Below are positions 37,431 to 47,571 of a DNA stretch of 64,000 nt, one piece after another; position 1 is the first letter of the stretch, and each line of letters opens with the position of its first letter. Both the position numbers and the translations under genes were made by a program. The stretch covers positions 290,590-354,589 of the forward strand of contig NZ_BMIL01000004.1 of assembly GCF_014642175.1 (NCBI RefSeq). The letters run 5' to 3'. This stretch comes from Pedobacter quisquiliarum (GTDB lineage Bacteria; Bacteroidota; Bacteroidia; Sphingobacteriales; Sphingobacteriaceae). The notes beneath the pieces are model-generated. The model was not told the DNA's origin and did no database searches. It saw only the letters and a list, made by a program, of their open reading frames with translations.

Positions 37431-39113
37431 ATGAAAACAGATCAGTACGTTATTGGGGTAGATTACGGAACAGACTCCGTCCGCTCCGTCCTTGTTGATG
37501 CTTCGAACGGCGCAGCAGTTGCCTCCTCCGTGTTTAACTATCCGAGGTGGCAACAAGGTCTATATTGCAACGCCAACACAAACCAGTTCAGGCAACATCC
37601 ACTCGACTATATTGAAGGTTTAGAACATACCATCAAAGATTGTTTAAAGCAGGCTGCCGGCGTTGTTGATCCTGCGGCAGTAAAAGCAATATCCATTGAT
37701 ACAACTGGCTCTACACCGGTTGCGGTAAATCAAAGCGGTGTACCGCTAGCCTTACTTCCTGAGTTTGCCGATAATCCACACGCCATGTTTGTGCTGTGGA
37801 AAGATCATACCGCGATCGCCGAAGCTGCGCAGATTAATGATCATGCCCTGAAATTTGATGTCAATTACCTCAACTATTGTGGCGGCATTTATTCTTCTGA
37901 ATGGTTTTGGGCAAAACTGCTCAGAACCCTTCGCGTGGATGAGCAAGTCAGAGCGGCGTGTTATTCCTGGGTAGAACATTGCGACTGGATTCCGTTTTTG
38001 CTTACTGGCGGTACCGATGTGCAGGCCATGAAAAGAAGTCGTTGCGCAGCAGGGCATAAAGCTTTATGGGCGGAAGCATTCAACGGACTACCACCGAATG
38101 ACTTCTTTGCTTCATTAGATCCGCTGCTCGATGATTTCGCCTCGGGCATGTTCAAAGAAACCTACACGTCTGATGTGGCTGCCGGCTCGTTGAGTCCGGA
38201 ATGGGCCGAAAGATTAGGCTTGAGCACTGCTGTTGTCGTGGGTGTCGGTGCATTTGATGCACACATGGGTGCTGTAGGTGGGCAAATTGAGCCGTATCAC
38301 CTAAGCAAGGTCATGGGTACATCCACATGTGACATTCTGGTTGCACCAGCAAGTGATATGGACTACAAGCTCATTAAAGGCATCTGCGGACAGGTTAATG
38401 GTTCTGTGATACCCGGGATGGTTGGTCTTGAAGCGGGGCAATCTGCTTTTGGCGATACCTACGCCTGGTTCAAAAATATGCTGGGTTGGCCTTTAAAGAA
38501 TCTCCTGCAAAGCTCTGCGGTGATTGACGCAGAGACGGCTAAGGCACTTGAAGCGGAAATGCTGGATGCCATCATCCCTGAATTAAGCAGGCAGGCAGAC
38601 TTATTACCAAAAGCCGCGGATGATGAAGTAGCGCTTGATTGGTTTAATGGGAGAAGAACGCCAGATGCCAATCAGGCCTTGAAAGCTGCCATATACAATC
38701 TGAATCTTGGTACAGACGCCCCTAGACTGTTCCGCTCATTAGCGGAAGCAACCTGTTTCGGTGCGAAGAATATTGTTGATCGTTTTATCGCTGAAGGCAT
38801 TCCCGTTGAAGGGATCATCGGCATTGGCGGCGTGGCGAAGAAGTCGCCATACATTATGCAAATGATGGCAGACGTGTTAAACATGCCCATCCGAATACAT
38901 CAGTTCAGCCACACCTGTGCTTTGGGTGCCGCGATGTTTGCTGCAGTCGCTGCAGAAATCTATCCTAACGTTGAGACGGCCATGCAGCAGATGGGGGGTG
39001 GCTTCGACGCCACTTACGACCCTATTGAAGCGAATGTCAACTATTATGCAGCCCGTTATCCGAAATATAAGGCCCTGGGCAATTTTATAGAGCAAAACAC
39101 AAAGCATGAGTAA
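37431..39113 (+). CDS. araB: Ribulokinase
   Basis: FGGY-family kinase of 560 residues phosphorylating L-ribulose to L-ribulose 5-phosphate. The N-terminus YVIGVDYGTDSVRSVLVDAS is the ribulokinase form of the phosphate-binding loop; ISIDTTGSTPVAV, GVGAFDAHMGAVGG, KVMGTSTCDI and GIIGIGGVAKKSPYIMQ mark the rest of the fold. It is the first catabolic gene after the regulator, and its end overlaps araD by 8 bp. Confidence 0.96.
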   Translation: MKTDQYVIGVDYGTDSVRSVLVDASNGAAVASSVFNYPRWQQGLYCNANTNQFRQHPLDYIEGLEHTIKDCLKQAAGVVDPAAVKAISIDTTGSTPVAVNQSGVPLALLPEFADNPHAMFVLWKDHTAIAEAAQINDHALKFDVNYLNYCGGIYSSEWFWAKLLRTLRVDEQVRAACYSWVEHCDWIPFLLTGGTDVQAMKRSRCAAGHKALWAEAFNGLPPNDFFASLDPLLDDFASGMFKETYTSDVAAGSLSPEWAERLGLSTAVVVGVGAFDAHMGAVGGQIEPYHLSKVMGTSTCDILVAPASDMDYKLIKGICGQVNGSVIPGMVGLEAGQSAFGDTYAWFKNMLGWPLKNLLQSSAVIDAETAKALEAEMLDAIIPELSRQADLLPKAADDEVALDWFNGRRTPDANQALKAAIYNLNLGTDAPRLFRSLAEATCFGAKNIVDRFIAEGIPVEGIIGIGGVAKKSPYIMQMMADVLNMPIRIHQFSHTCALGAAMFAAVAAEIYPNVETAMQQMGGGFDATYDPIEANVNYYAARYPKYKALGNFIEQNTKHE

Positions 39114-39804
39114 ATATCAGAACATCAGAGAAGAGGCCTACAAAGCCAATATGCTGCTCCCGAAACTGGGCCTGGTACTCTTTACGTTTGGCAATGCAAG
39201 TGCTGCAGACCAAGAAGATCAGGTCTTTGCCATTAAACCAAGTGGGGTACCCTATGAAGAACTATCACCGGGAAACATGGTGATCGTAGATTTCGAGGGT
39301 AAGACCGTAGAAGGCGATTTAAGACCCTCATCCGATACCCAGACCCATGCGGTATTGTACAAACATTGGTCGGAAATCGGCGGCATTGTGCATACCCATT
39401 CCACCTATGGTACCGCCTGGGCGCAATCGCTAAAACCCATACCCATTTATGGAACCACGCATGCAGATCATACGACGGCTGCCATCCCTTGTGCACCGCC
39501 GATGAGTGATGATAAAATTGCGGGCAATTACGAATACGAAACAGGCTTTCAGATTATGGATCACCTGAAAGCATGCGGTCTGAGCTATATGGAAGTTGAA
39601 ATGATCCTTGTTGGCAATCATGCGCCCTTTACCTGGGGTAAGGATGCCGCGAAAGCGGTTTACAACAGTGCCGTTGTGGAGGAGATCGCCAAAATGGCTT
39701 TACTCACCCAACAGCTTAAACCACAAGTGCAACCGATGAAAGATGCGCTTATCAAAAAACATTTCGACAGGAAGCACGGTGTTGATTCCTATTATGGACA
39801 ATAA
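39106..39804 (+). CDS. araD: L-ribulose-5-phosphate 4-epimerase
   Basis: Zinc-dependent class II aldolase-like enzyme, 232 residues, making D-xylulose 5-phosphate. Zinc-binding histidines are in [13 protein letters not shown] (HxH) and in the later GNHAPFTWG block. [17 protein letters not shown] and [15 protein letters not shown] are typical. It overlaps araB by 8 bp and is followed 2 bp later by araA, so all three are one transcript. Confidence 0.96.
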   Translation: MSKYQNIREEAYKANMLLPKLGLVLFTFGNASAADQEDQVFAIKPSGVPYEELSPGNMVIVDFEGKTVEGDLRPSSDTQTHAVLYKHWSEIGGIVHTHSTYGTAWAQSLKPIPIYGTTHADHTTAAIPCAPPMSDDKIAGNYEYETGFQIMDHLKACGLSYMEVEMILVGNHAPFTWGKDAAKAVYNSAVVEEIAKMALLTQQLKPQVQPMKDALIKKHFDRKHGVDSYYGQ

Positions 39805-39806
39805 AC

Positions 39807-41321
39807 ATGAAAACGATGATAAACAGTTTAAACCATTATGAAGTCTGGTTCATCACCGGCAGTCAGCATCTATACGGGGAAGAAACCTTGAACGCGGTTG
39901 CCGAACATTCCCGGCAAATTGCAGGGGCGCTGAATGATGCGCCTCAGATTGCTGTCCGTGTAATCTTTAAACCTACCGTAAAGACGCAAGAGGAGATTTA
40001 CGCCATTTGCCAGCAGGCAAATCAGGCGGAGCACTGCATCGGGATTATCGCCTGGATGCACACCTTTTCTCCGGCGAAGATGTGGATCGCGGGACTGAAA
40101 ATACTACAGAAGCCTTTACTGCATCTACATACACAGTTTAACCGGGATATACCATGGCGCACGATGGACATGGATTTCATGAACCTGAACCAGAGTGCAC
40201 ACGGAGATCGCGAGTTCGGCTTTATCATGTCCAGAATGCGCATCAACCGGAAGGTGATAGCTGGACACTGGCAGGATCCCCAGGTACTTGAAAGTATAGA
40301 CACCTGGGTGCGTGCCGCTGCGGGATGGTTCGATATGCAAGGGGCGAAGTTTGCGCGTTTTGGAGACAACATGCGTAATGTCGCGGTAACAGAAGGTGAT
40401 AAGGTAGAGGCGGAGATCAAGTTCGGTTTCACTTGCAATACATACGGGATTGGCGACCTGGTTGCGGTAATCAATCAGGCCGCTGATGCAGAGATAACCA
40501 GATTAACGCAGGAGTATGCAGACAGCTATGTACTGGCGGAAACACTGAAAAAAGGAGGGACTCAGCATGATGCTTTAAGAGAAGCGGCCAAGATTGAAAT
40601 CGGCCTGCGGAACTTTCTGGAGCAGGGTAACTTCAAGGGCTTCTCCGACACGTTTGAAGATTTGCATGGTATGGCGCAACTTCCGGGCATTGCCGTTCAG
40701 CGGCTGATGAACGATGGTTACGGTTTTGCCGGAGAAGGCGATTGGAAAACGGCGGCTTTGGTCAGAGCCATGAAAGTAATGGGCAGCGGCCTTGAAGGTA
40801 CGAATGCCTTTATGGAAGATTATACTTACAACTTTACGCCTGAGCAATCCTTTGTTTTGGGATCGCACATGCTGGAGGTAGATGCCGGTCTTGCGAAAGG
40901 GCCTGTACGTTGCGAGATCCATCCATTGGGCATTGGCGGCAAAGCAGATCCCGTGAGGTTGATATTTGATGCTGCAAACGGACCGGCCTTAAATGCTTCC
41001 ATTGTGGATATGGGGAACAGATTCCGGATGCTGGTGAATGTGGTAGATGGCGTGGATGTTCATGAAGAACTACCCAAACTGCCGGTTGCACGTGTGTTAT
41101 GGAAACCACAACCGGATATGAAGACTGGATGTGCAGCATGGATTTATGCCGGTGGTGCGCACCATACCTGCTACAGTCAGAATTTAACGTCAGAACACCT
41201 CGCCAATTTCGCAGATATGGCGGGTATTGAATATGTCGGCATTGATCAGCATACAGACCTTAATCAGTTCCGGAACGAACTAAGATGGAACGAGGTGTAC
41301 TACCAGATAAACAAACACTAA
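39807..41321 (+). CDS. araA: L-arabinose isomerase
   Basis: 504-residue enzyme isomerising L-arabinose to L-ribulose. Blocks [62 protein letters not shown] and [11 protein letters not shown] are all as in AraA; the manganese-binding His and Glu residues fall in them. A second in-frame ATG ([10 protein letters not shown]) three codons later is an alternative start. Confidence 0.97.
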   Translation: MKTMINSLNHYEVWFITGSQHLYGEETLNAVAEHSRQIAGALNDAPQIAVRVIFKPTVKTQEEIYAICQQANQAEHCIGIIAWMHTFSPAKMWIAGLKILQKPLLHLHTQFNRDIPWRTMDMDFMNLNQSAHGDREFGFIMSRMRINRKVIAGHWQDPQVLESIDTWVRAAAGWFDMQGAKFARFGDNMRNVAVTEGDKVEAEIKFGFTCNTYGIGDLVAVINQAADAEITRLTQEYADSYVLAETLKKGGTQHDALREAAKIEIGLRNFLEQGNFKGFSDTFEDLHGMAQLPGIAVQRLMNDGYGFAGEGDWKTAALVRAMKVMGSGLEGTNAFMEDYTYNFTPEQSFVLGSHMLEVDAGLAKGPVRCEIHPLGIGGKADPVRLIFDAANGPALNASIVDMGNRFRMLVNVVDGVDVHEELPKLPVARVLWKPQPDMKTGCAAWIYAGGAHHTCYSQNLTSEHLANFADMAGIEYVGIDQHTDLNQFRNELRWNEVYYQINKH

Positions 41322-41346
41322 ATCATTAGCAACCTAAACCTATTAC

Positions 41347-42897
41347 ATGAAAAAAGTTACCCTATTATCACTGGTCTTCTGTCTCTCCGCCAGTCTCGGA
41401 TTAAAAGCACAGCAGCAGGTTTCAATTGATCTGAATACGAATGACGCAAAGCACGTGATCAGTAAACACATCTATGGTCACTTTGCAGAGCATTTGGGCA
41501 GATGTATTTATGATGGATTCTGGGTTGATCCTGCTTTGAATGTACCCAAAAAAGATCGTATCCGTCTGGATATTGTGGATGCCTTGAAGAAAATCAATAT
41601 TCCGAATTTAAGGTGGCCGGGCGGCTGTTTCGCAGATGAGTATCATTGGAGAGATGGCATCGGTCCGCGTGCACAACGCCCAAAAATGGTGAACACCAAC
41701 TGGGGTGGCGTTGTAGAAGACAACAGCTTCGGCACACACGAGTTCCTGGAGTTATGTGGTTTACTGGGTGCAGAGCCTTATATCGCTGGTAATGTGGGTA
41801 GTGGTACTGTTGAAGAAATGGCGAAGTGGGTGGAGTACCTGAATTTTGATGGGGTGAGCCCTTTAGCAAATCTCCGTAAAGAAAATGGGAAGGCTGAACC
41901 CTGGAAAGTAAGCTTCTGGGGTGTTGGAAATGAAAACTGGGGCTGTGGCGGCAACATGACGGCGGAGTTCTATGCAGATCAGTACAGACGTTATGCGACC
42001 TATGCCCGCAACTACCCTGGTGCACCATTGAAGAAAATCGCCGGTGGTGCGAATTCCTGGGACACCAACTGGACCGATGTGTTGATGAAGAAAATACCGC
42101 TTAATGAAATGTGGGGCATTTCACTTCATTATTATACCATCCCAACAGGAAATTGGACGACTAAAGGCTCTTCAACAGACTTTGGTGAAGCACAATATTT
42201 CAGTACCCTTAAGAATGGACTTGCGATGGATAGTTTGGTAAGGGCACATTCGGCGATTATGGATAAGTATGATCCAACAAAGAAAGTAGCACTGGTTGTT
42301 GATGAGTGGGGTATCTGGACGGATGTTATTCCTGGTACAAATCCAGGGTTCTTATATCAGCAAAACAGCATGCGCGATGCGGTGATCGCGGGTTCTACCC
42401 TCAACATCTTTAATAATCATAGTGACCGTGTGAAGGTCGCTTCCTTAGCGCAGACCGTTAACGTGTTGCAGGCACTGATCCTGACTGAAAAGGAGAAGAT
42501 GTTACTTACACCGACTTATCATGTTTTTGATTTGTTTAAGGTGCACATGGAGGCAAAGCAAATTCCCCTGAAGTTTTCAAGTCCGGGTTACAAGGTGGGG
42601 AATGAGACGGTGCCAGCCATCAATGCATCTGCTTCCATAGATGCTAAAGGTGCGGTTCATATCACCCTGGTGAATGTGGATGCAAAGCAAAAGATTTCCA
42701 TTAATACAGCTTTGAATGGCTTAAAATGGTCGAAAGTAACCGGACGTATTGTTACTTCCGCGAAGTTTACGGACCATAATTCTTTTGATAACCCGAATAA
42801 GATTACGGCAAGAACATTTACAGGTGCGAAGAAGAGCGGCAACCAGCTGGTTGCAGAACTTCCACCCTTGTCGGTCGTTGAATTGGAATTGAAATAA
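41347..42897 (+). CDS. Alpha-L-arabinofuranosidase, GH51, secreted
   Basis: 516 residues with a signal peptide ([21 protein letters not shown]). The (beta/alpha)8 barrel has the acid/base glutamate in [11 protein letters not shown] and the nucleophile glutamate in [38 protein letters not shown] is the N-terminal barrel signature (here cited in parts: [14 protein letters not shown]). A C-terminal beta-sandwich closes it. It would release arabinose from arabinan or arabinoxylan oligomers in the periplasm, feeding araA. It follows araA by 25 bp in the same operon. Confidence 0.93.
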   Translation: MKKVTLLSLVFCLSASLGLKAQQQVSIDLNTNDAKHVISKHIYGHFAEHLGRCIYDGFWVDPALNVPKKDRIRLDIVDALKKINIPNLRWPGGCFADEYHWRDGIGPRAQRPKMVNTNWGGVVEDNSFGTHEFLELCGLLGAEPYIAGNVGSGTVEEMAKWVEYLNFDGVSPLANLRKENGKAEPWKVSFWGVGNENWGCGGNMTAEFYADQYRRYATYARNYPGAPLKKIAGGANSWDTNWTDVLMKKIPLNEMWGISLHYYTIPTGNWTTKGSSTDFGEAQYFSTLKNGLAMDSLVRAHSAIMDKYDPTKKVALVVDEWGIWTDVIPGTNPGFLYQQNSMRDAVIAGSTLNIFNNHSDRVKVASLAQTVNVLQALILTEKEKMLLTPTYHVFDLFKVHMEAKQIPLKFSSPGYKVGNETVPAINASASIDAKGAVHITLVNVDAKQKISINTALNGLKWSKVTGRIVTSAKFTDHNSFDNPNKITARTFTGAKKSGNQLVAELPPLSVVELELK

Positions 42898-42899
42898 GC

Positions 42900-44882
42900 A
42901 TGCTGTTGAAAATGAATAGGCAAATATTGGCTGTCGCGACCTTACTACTTTTTTCGTCGACGCAACTCGCATGTGCGCAGGACCCAAAGGTTTTCGTGAT
43001 TAAAACAAATGAGGTAAAAGCAAAGGTGTCCCCATCCATGTGGGGGCTCTTCTTTGAAGATATTAATCTTGGTGCAGATGGAGGGCTGTATGCGGAGCTT
43101 GTATTGAACCGTTCCTTTGAGCTGGATCTGCCGATGATGGGCTGGAAGGAGCAAAAGGATGAGGCGGCAGCTGGTCATTACCTGATGCTAAACCGCGGGA
43201 CTACAAATCAGGCAAACAGGCGCTACATCAGCTTAACGTCGACCAAAGGACGCTACGGGCTTTCCAATGTTGGCTTCCGCGGCATGGGCATCAAGAAGGG
43301 CATGCAATACAATTTTTCTCTCTTGGCGCGTCAGCCTAAAGGGGGTAGTGCAAGTTTGGTCATTGAGATGATCGGCGAAAAAGGTGCTGTCATTGGATCC
43401 GGATCTATAAAGCCGGAAGGTGAGGAATGGAAAAAGTACAAGCTGAGTTTTACGGCTGCAGCGACGGTAGAGAAAGCGCGGCTCGACGTGTTGCTGAAAG
43501 ATGCGGGTACGCTTGATCTGGATATGATATCGCTGTTTCCGCAGGATACCTGGAAGAACCGGGAGAACGGCCTTCGCAGTGACATGGTTAAGCTCCTGGC
43601 GGATATGAACCCTGGGTTCCTTCGATTTCCTGGCGGTTGTATCGTAGAAGGTCGTACACTGGATGAGCGCTTTCAATGGAAGAAAACCATCGGACCGATT
43701 GAGAACCGGCAAATGCTGATCAACCGCTGGAACACAGAATTTAAACACCGGCCCACGCCGGATTATTTCCAGTCCTTTGGATTGGGCTTTTACGAATATT
43801 TCCAACTGTGTGAAGACATTGGTGCAGCACCTTTACCAATATTAAATGCGGGTATGGCCTGTCAATTCAATACGGCAGAGGTTGTTCCACTTGAACTGTT
43901 GGGCCCCTATATACAGGATGCACTGGATCTTATCGAATTCGCCAATGGGCCGGCCAATTCTGAATGGGGTAAAAAGCGTGCGGAGATGGGGCACCCTGAG
44001 CCTTTCAACATGACCATGATCGGCATTGGAAATGAAAACTGGGGCGTCCAATACCTGGAGCGCCTGGCGCTGTTTACAAAAGCGATTAAAGAAAAGTACC
44101 CGGAGATACGGATTGTAAACAGCTCGGGAACTGATCCTGTAGGTGAGCGGTTTGATTTGTTAGACAAGCATCTGCGCTCAGCAAAGGCAGATATTATTGA
44201 TGAACATTACTATCAAAATCCGAAGTGGTTTTTGGAGAATGCCGCCCGCTATGATAATTATGACCGTAAGGGACCTAAAATCTTTGCAGGGGAGTATGCT
44301 GCACAAAGTGTAAAAACAGCAAGTCCGGAGAACAAGAACAATTGGCTTTGTGCGATGGCGGAGGCTGCATTTATGACCGGGCTGGAACGCAATGCTGATG
44401 TTGTGGAGATGGCTTCTTATGCGCCATTATTCGCCCATGCGGAAGGCTGGCAATGGACACCGGATTTGATCTGGGTAGATAATCTTCGTTCTTATGGTAC
44501 CGCGAACTACCATGTTCAGAAACTGTTTTCTACCAATCGGGGGACAGACGTTGTTCCGGTATTGGCAGGTGATAAAGCGGTGAGTGGTCAACAGGAACTT
44601 TATGCTTCTGCTACGATCGACAGGGAGACCAATGAGCTTATTTTGAAGGTGGTAAATTCATCTCCTAAAAAGCAGCATGGTACTTTTGAGCTGGAGGGAT
44701 TGTCGAAGATCAACGGTAAAGGAACGCTGACGGTGCTTAGTAGTGACGACCTGGATCTGGTAAACTCCTTCGAGCGTCCGGATGCAATTGCGCCGGTTAT
44801 CAGCCAGGTGGCCATCAGGAACAAAACCATTGATCTTCCTATGAATCCATACTCGGTAAACGTGATGCGGGTTAGGCTGTAA
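42900..44882 (+). CDS. Alpha-L-arabinofuranosidase, GH51, with N-terminal CBM-like domain
   Basis: 660-residue paralogue of the preceding gene, starting 2 bp after it; a second ATG at 42912 gives the same signal peptide (ILAVATLLLFSSTQLACAQ). An additional beta-sandwich, carbohydrate-binding-like region spans about 80-215. The barrel has the acid/base glutamate in GIGNENWGVQY and the probable nucleophile in IFAGEYAAQS. Different architecture from the first GH51 suggests a different side-chain linkage or polymer. It ends the arabinose operon. Confidence 0.92.
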   Translation: MLLKMNRQILAVATLLLFSSTQLACAQDPKVFVIKTNEVKAKVSPSMWGLFFEDINLGADGGLYAELVLNRSFELDLPMMGWKEQKDEAAAGHYLMLNRGTTNQANRRYISLTSTKGRYGLSNVGFRGMGIKKGMQYNFSLLARQPKGGSASLVIEMIGEKGAVIGSGSIKPEGEEWKKYKLSFTAAATVEKARLDVLLKDAGTLDLDMISLFPQDTWKNRENGLRSDMVKLLADMNPGFLRFPGGCIVEGRTLDERFQWKKTIGPIENRQMLINRWNTEFKHRPTPDYFQSFGLGFYEYFQLCEDIGAAPLPILNAGMACQFNTAEVVPLELLGPYIQDALDLIEFANGPANSEWGKKRAEMGHPEPFNMTMIGIGNENWGVQYLERLALFTKAIKEKYPEIRIVNSSGTDPVGERFDLLDKHLRSAKADIIDEHYYQNPKWFLENAARYDNYDRKGPKIFAGEYAAQSVKTASPENKNNWLCAMAEAAFMTGLERNADVVEMASYAPLFAHAEGWQWTPDLIWVDNLRSYGTANYHVQKLFSTNRGTDVVPVLAGDKAVSGQQELYASATIDRETNELILKVVNSSPKKQHGTFELEGLSKINGKGTLTVLSSDDLDLVNSFERPDAIAPVISQVAIRNKTIDLPMNPYSVNVMRVRL

Positions 44883-44888
44883 GTGCTT

Positions 44889-45179
44889 CTACCTCCGCAA
44901 GGCGCTTCTTTTCTCGTCAATGATTCTGCGAATCTCTTTGACGTCACTTTTGCTGAAGCCTTTCACCTCAACCTTGTTTCCGTTCAGGAACAATCTTAGT
45001 GTGCAAAAGCCGATCATCGGGCTATCTACCTCGATGGAAGTGATGTCCTGGTAGTTCAGGTATTTGGAGTCTCCACGGAATAGCCCAGGAATTTTAATCT
45101 CGATGTTGTTTTCCTCTAAGTTGATCTCTGCAGGGAACACCTTGTTGCCTTCTGAGAGTCTGGATGCTTTGAATTTCAT
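44889..45179 (-). CDS. Small PH-like domain protein, function unknown
   Basis: 96-residue soluble protein with a beta-rich core (NNIEIKIPGLFRGDSKYLNY, then QDITSIEVDSPMIGFCTLRL) and a C-terminal basic helix (SDVKEIRRIIDEKRSALRR). This layout resembles bacterial PH-like domains. It is convergent with the second arabinofuranosidase gene (6 bp gap) and divergent from mtgA. Confidence 0.6.
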   Translation of the reverse strand: MKFKASRLSEGNKVFPAEINLEENNIEIKIPGLFRGDSKYLNYQDITSIEVDSPMIGFCTLRLFLNGNKVEVKGFSKSDVKEIRRIIDEKRSALRR

Positions 45180-45225
45180 TTGAGCGAATTATGTGTGTAA
45201 TTTTCAGTCGATAAAAGTAAACAAT

Positions 45226-45255
45226 TTTGGCGGGAAAAGTTTTTATCTACCTTTG
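45226..45255 (+). promoter_or_regulatory. Promoter of mtgA
   Basis: TTTG (45226-45229), an 18-bp spacer, and TACCTTTG (45248-45255). It ends only 5 bp before the first mtgA ATG. Confidence 0.65.
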
Positions 45256-45260
45256 AACAG

Positions 45261-45992
45261 ATGGCAAAGAAACGAATGGCTAAAGGTAAAACGGGGAATA
45301 ATCTGCTACATAAAATAACAGGCATCATATCCAGAATCTTAATCTGGTTCTTACTGGCTTCGTTCTTCTGGGTACTTGCCTATCGTTTCATAAATCCTCC
45401 GATTACGTTGTTGATGATTACCCGCAACATTGAGCGGAAAGCGGAAGGCAAAACCTTTAAGCTGGAGAAGGACTGGGTCGATTTTGAGGACATCTCTAAG
45501 AACATGAAACTTGCTGCGGTGTGTGCGGAGGATCAGAAATTCCTAAAGCACATGGGTTTTGATGTTAAGGCGATCAGCAATGCATTGAAACACAATGAGC
45601 ATGGTAAAAACATTAAAGGTGGCAGCACCATTACGCAGCAAACCGCTAAAAACGTTTTCCTGTGGCCGGGCCGCTCCTGGCTAAGAAAGGGCTTTGAAGC
45701 ATATTTCACCCTATTGATCGAAATCCTTTGGAGTAAAGAAAGGATTCTGGAAGTCTATTTAAATGTAATTGAAATGGGCGATGGAATCTATGGCGCAGAA
45801 GCAGCTGCACAGGCGTACTACCATAAATCCAGCACTAAACTGACCCGTTCGCAAGCAGCCATGATTGCGGCTTGTTTCCCGAACCCACGGCGCTGGACAC
45901 CATCTAAACCAACAAGATACATCAGGCATAAACAACAGTTAATATTGCGGAATATGCGTAGCTTACCTTTGGAATACAAGCAGATCCAATAA
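45261..45992 (+). CDS. mtgA: Monofunctional peptidoglycan glycosyltransferase
   Basis: GT51 transglycosylase of 243 residues polymerising lipid II without a transpeptidase domain. One N-terminal membrane anchor (about 29-48), the catalytic glutamate in AEDQKFLKHMGFD, the second in NVIEMGDGIYGAEAA, and GGSTITQQTAKNVFLWPGRSW are all present. The promoter -7 element ends 5 bp before the first ATG, so translation is either leaderless or begins at the in-frame ATG at 45276. Possible co-transcription with the asparaginase gene 19 bp downstream. Confidence 0.93.
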   Translation: MAKKRMAKGKTGNNLLHKITGIISRILIWFLLASFFWVLAYRFINPPITLLMITRNIERKAEGKTFKLEKDWVDFEDISKNMKLAAVCAEDQKFLKHMGFDVKAISNALKHNEHGKNIKGGSTITQQTAKNVFLWPGRSWLRKGFEAYFTLLIEILWSKERILEVYLNVIEMGDGIYGAEAAAQAYYHKSSTKLTRSQAAMIAACFPNPRRWTPSKPTRYIRHKQQLILRNMRSLPLEYKQIQ

Positions 45993-46011
45993 ATTACCAT
46001 CATCCATTATT

Positions 46012-47037
46012 ATGAACCTAAAGAAATTAAGTTTGATCCTGCTGTTGTCTGTTGCAGGATCTGCGTTTGCGCAGGATAAAAACACCAAATACGTGCTGGT
46101 AATGCATGGCGGTGCAGGTACCATTCTGAAGAAGAATATGACTGCAGAGAAGGAAGTGGCTTATCGGGCTGCAATGACTAAGGCACTACAAACGGGCTAT
46201 GATGCGCTAAAGAGCGGTAAATCAAGCCTTGACGCGGTAGAAGTTGCAATTCACGTGTTGGAAGACTCACCTTTGTTCAATGCCGGCAAAGGGGCTGTAT
46301 TTACCCATGAAGGCAAGAACGAAATGGATGCCGCCATTATGGATGGCAAGACGCTGAAAGCCGGAGCCATTGCTGGGGTAACGGTGATTCGTAATCCAAT
46401 TTCCGCGGCAAGGGCGGTTATGGATAAGTCGGAACATGTGATGATGGCCGGTAAAGGTGCAGAGGATTTTGCCAAACAGGCGGGGCTGACGATCGTTGAT
46501 CCGTCTTACTTTTACACGGAGGATCGTTGGAAAGGCTTGCAGCAGGCGCTGAAACAGGATTCCATGAAGACGGTGCTGGACCATGATAAGAAAGCTTTAA
46601 AACTTGGAACCATAAACCGTGACTTTAAATTTGGAACAGTTGGTGCTGTGGCGCTGGATAATGCTGGGAACCTGGCTGCCGGGACCTCCACTGGCGGTAT
46701 GACGAACAAGCGGTACGGAAGGATTGGAGATGCACCCATTATTGGCGCAGGCACTTATGCGAACAATGCTACGGCTGGGGTTTCTGGTACGGGCTGGGGT
46801 GAGTATTACATCCGCACGGTACTGGCGTATGATCTCTCTGCCATGATGGAGTACCAGAAGTTATCCGTTGAGCAGGCTTCTAAGCAGGTCATTGCGAAAA
46901 TGGGTAAGCTGGGCGGTGATGGCGGCTTGATTGCATTGGACAAAAACGGGCACGTTGCCATGGAGTTTAACACTGCAGGCATGTACAGGGGAACGGTAAC
47001 GGCTGATGGTAAAATCAGCGTTGAGATCTACAAGTAG
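46012..47037 (+). CDS. Isoaspartyl peptidase / L-asparaginase (Ntn hydrolase)
   Basis: 341-residue exported enzyme (signal LKKLSLILLLSVAGSAFAQ) of the plant-type asparaginase family. The precursor should self-cleave before the threonine in FGTVGAVALD, the N-terminal nucleophile of the beta chain; GTSTGGMTNKRYGRIGDAPI binds substrate. N-terminal block MHGGAGTILKKN is typical. It removes isoaspartyl residues from peptides or hydrolyses asparagine in the periplasm. Confidence 0.92.
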   Translation: MNLKKLSLILLLSVAGSAFAQDKNTKYVLVMHGGAGTILKKNMTAEKEVAYRAAMTKALQTGYDALKSGKSSLDAVEVAIHVLEDSPLFNAGKGAVFTHEGKNEMDAAIMDGKTLKAGAIAGVTVIRNPISAARAVMDKSEHVMMAGKGAEDFAKQAGLTIVDPSYFYTEDRWKGLQQALKQDSMKTVLDHDKKALKLGTINRDFKFGTVGAVALDNAGNLAAGTSTGGMTNKRYGRIGDAPIIGAGTYANNATAGVSGTGWGEYYIRTVLAYDLSAMMEYQKLSVEQASKQVIAKMGKLGGDGGLIALDKNGHVAMEFNTAGMYRGTVTADGKISVEIYK

Positions 47038-47041
47038 TGCT

Positions 47042-47521
47042 TTAGAACAGGTGTGAAAACACGGTGTTGTGCCAGCTTTGTGCAAAAGGTACCTGCCACT
47101 TGGTTTCAAATTCTTCAAGTGTTTGCACCATATTGTTAAATACAATGGTGTCAGGCGTGATTTTCTTGATGCTCACCAGCGTTTCAAAGTCTTCCTTGTT
47201 TAATGAAAATACTTTATTGTCTACCATGTAAGCCATGTTAAACCTGTTGAACAGATCGAGGTTGTACTGTGTCTCAATTTCCTTTAGCACACGGACAGAT
47301 GCATCAATAGAACATCCAGTAACGTTGGAAGCTGTTTCATCTACGGTAATCACAATAAAGAAATTATGAATGATTTCCGCTTTAGCTTTCAACTGATGTC
47401 CGTGGGCCTGCCACTGTGCGGTAAATGCGTTCAGCTTTTCCTGGATCTCTGTGACTTCCGAAGCACTGAATTCCCGGTTACTTTGATAAACCCAAACTCT
47501 AGATTGTGGAGAAAAACTCAT
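47042..47521 (-). CDS. Conserved Bacteroidota protein of unknown function
   Basis: 159-residue soluble protein (start SFSPQSRVWVYQSNREFSAS) with the blocks LNAFTAQWQAHGHQLKAK and FNRFNMAYMVDNKVF. Homologues in this phylum are sometimes labelled ABC transporter ATPase, but there is no Walker motif in the sequence, so that label is unsupported. Convergent with the asparaginase gene. Confidence 0.7.
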   Translation of the reverse strand: MSFSPQSRVWVYQSNREFSASEVTEIQEKLNAFTAQWQAHGHQLKAKAEIIHNFFIVITVDETASNVTGCSIDASVRVLKEIETQYNLDLFNRFNMAYMVDNKVFSLNKEDFETLVSIKKITPDTIVFNNMVQTLEEFETKWQVPFAQSWHNTVFSHLF

Positions 47522-47571
47522 AACGCAAATTTAGTATTTTATTTAAATTACAATGATTAATAAGCATTATG

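Noticed and set aside
47042..47521. ABC transporter ATPase label used for similar Bacteroidota proteins
   Set aside because: No Walker A, signature or Walker B motif is present.
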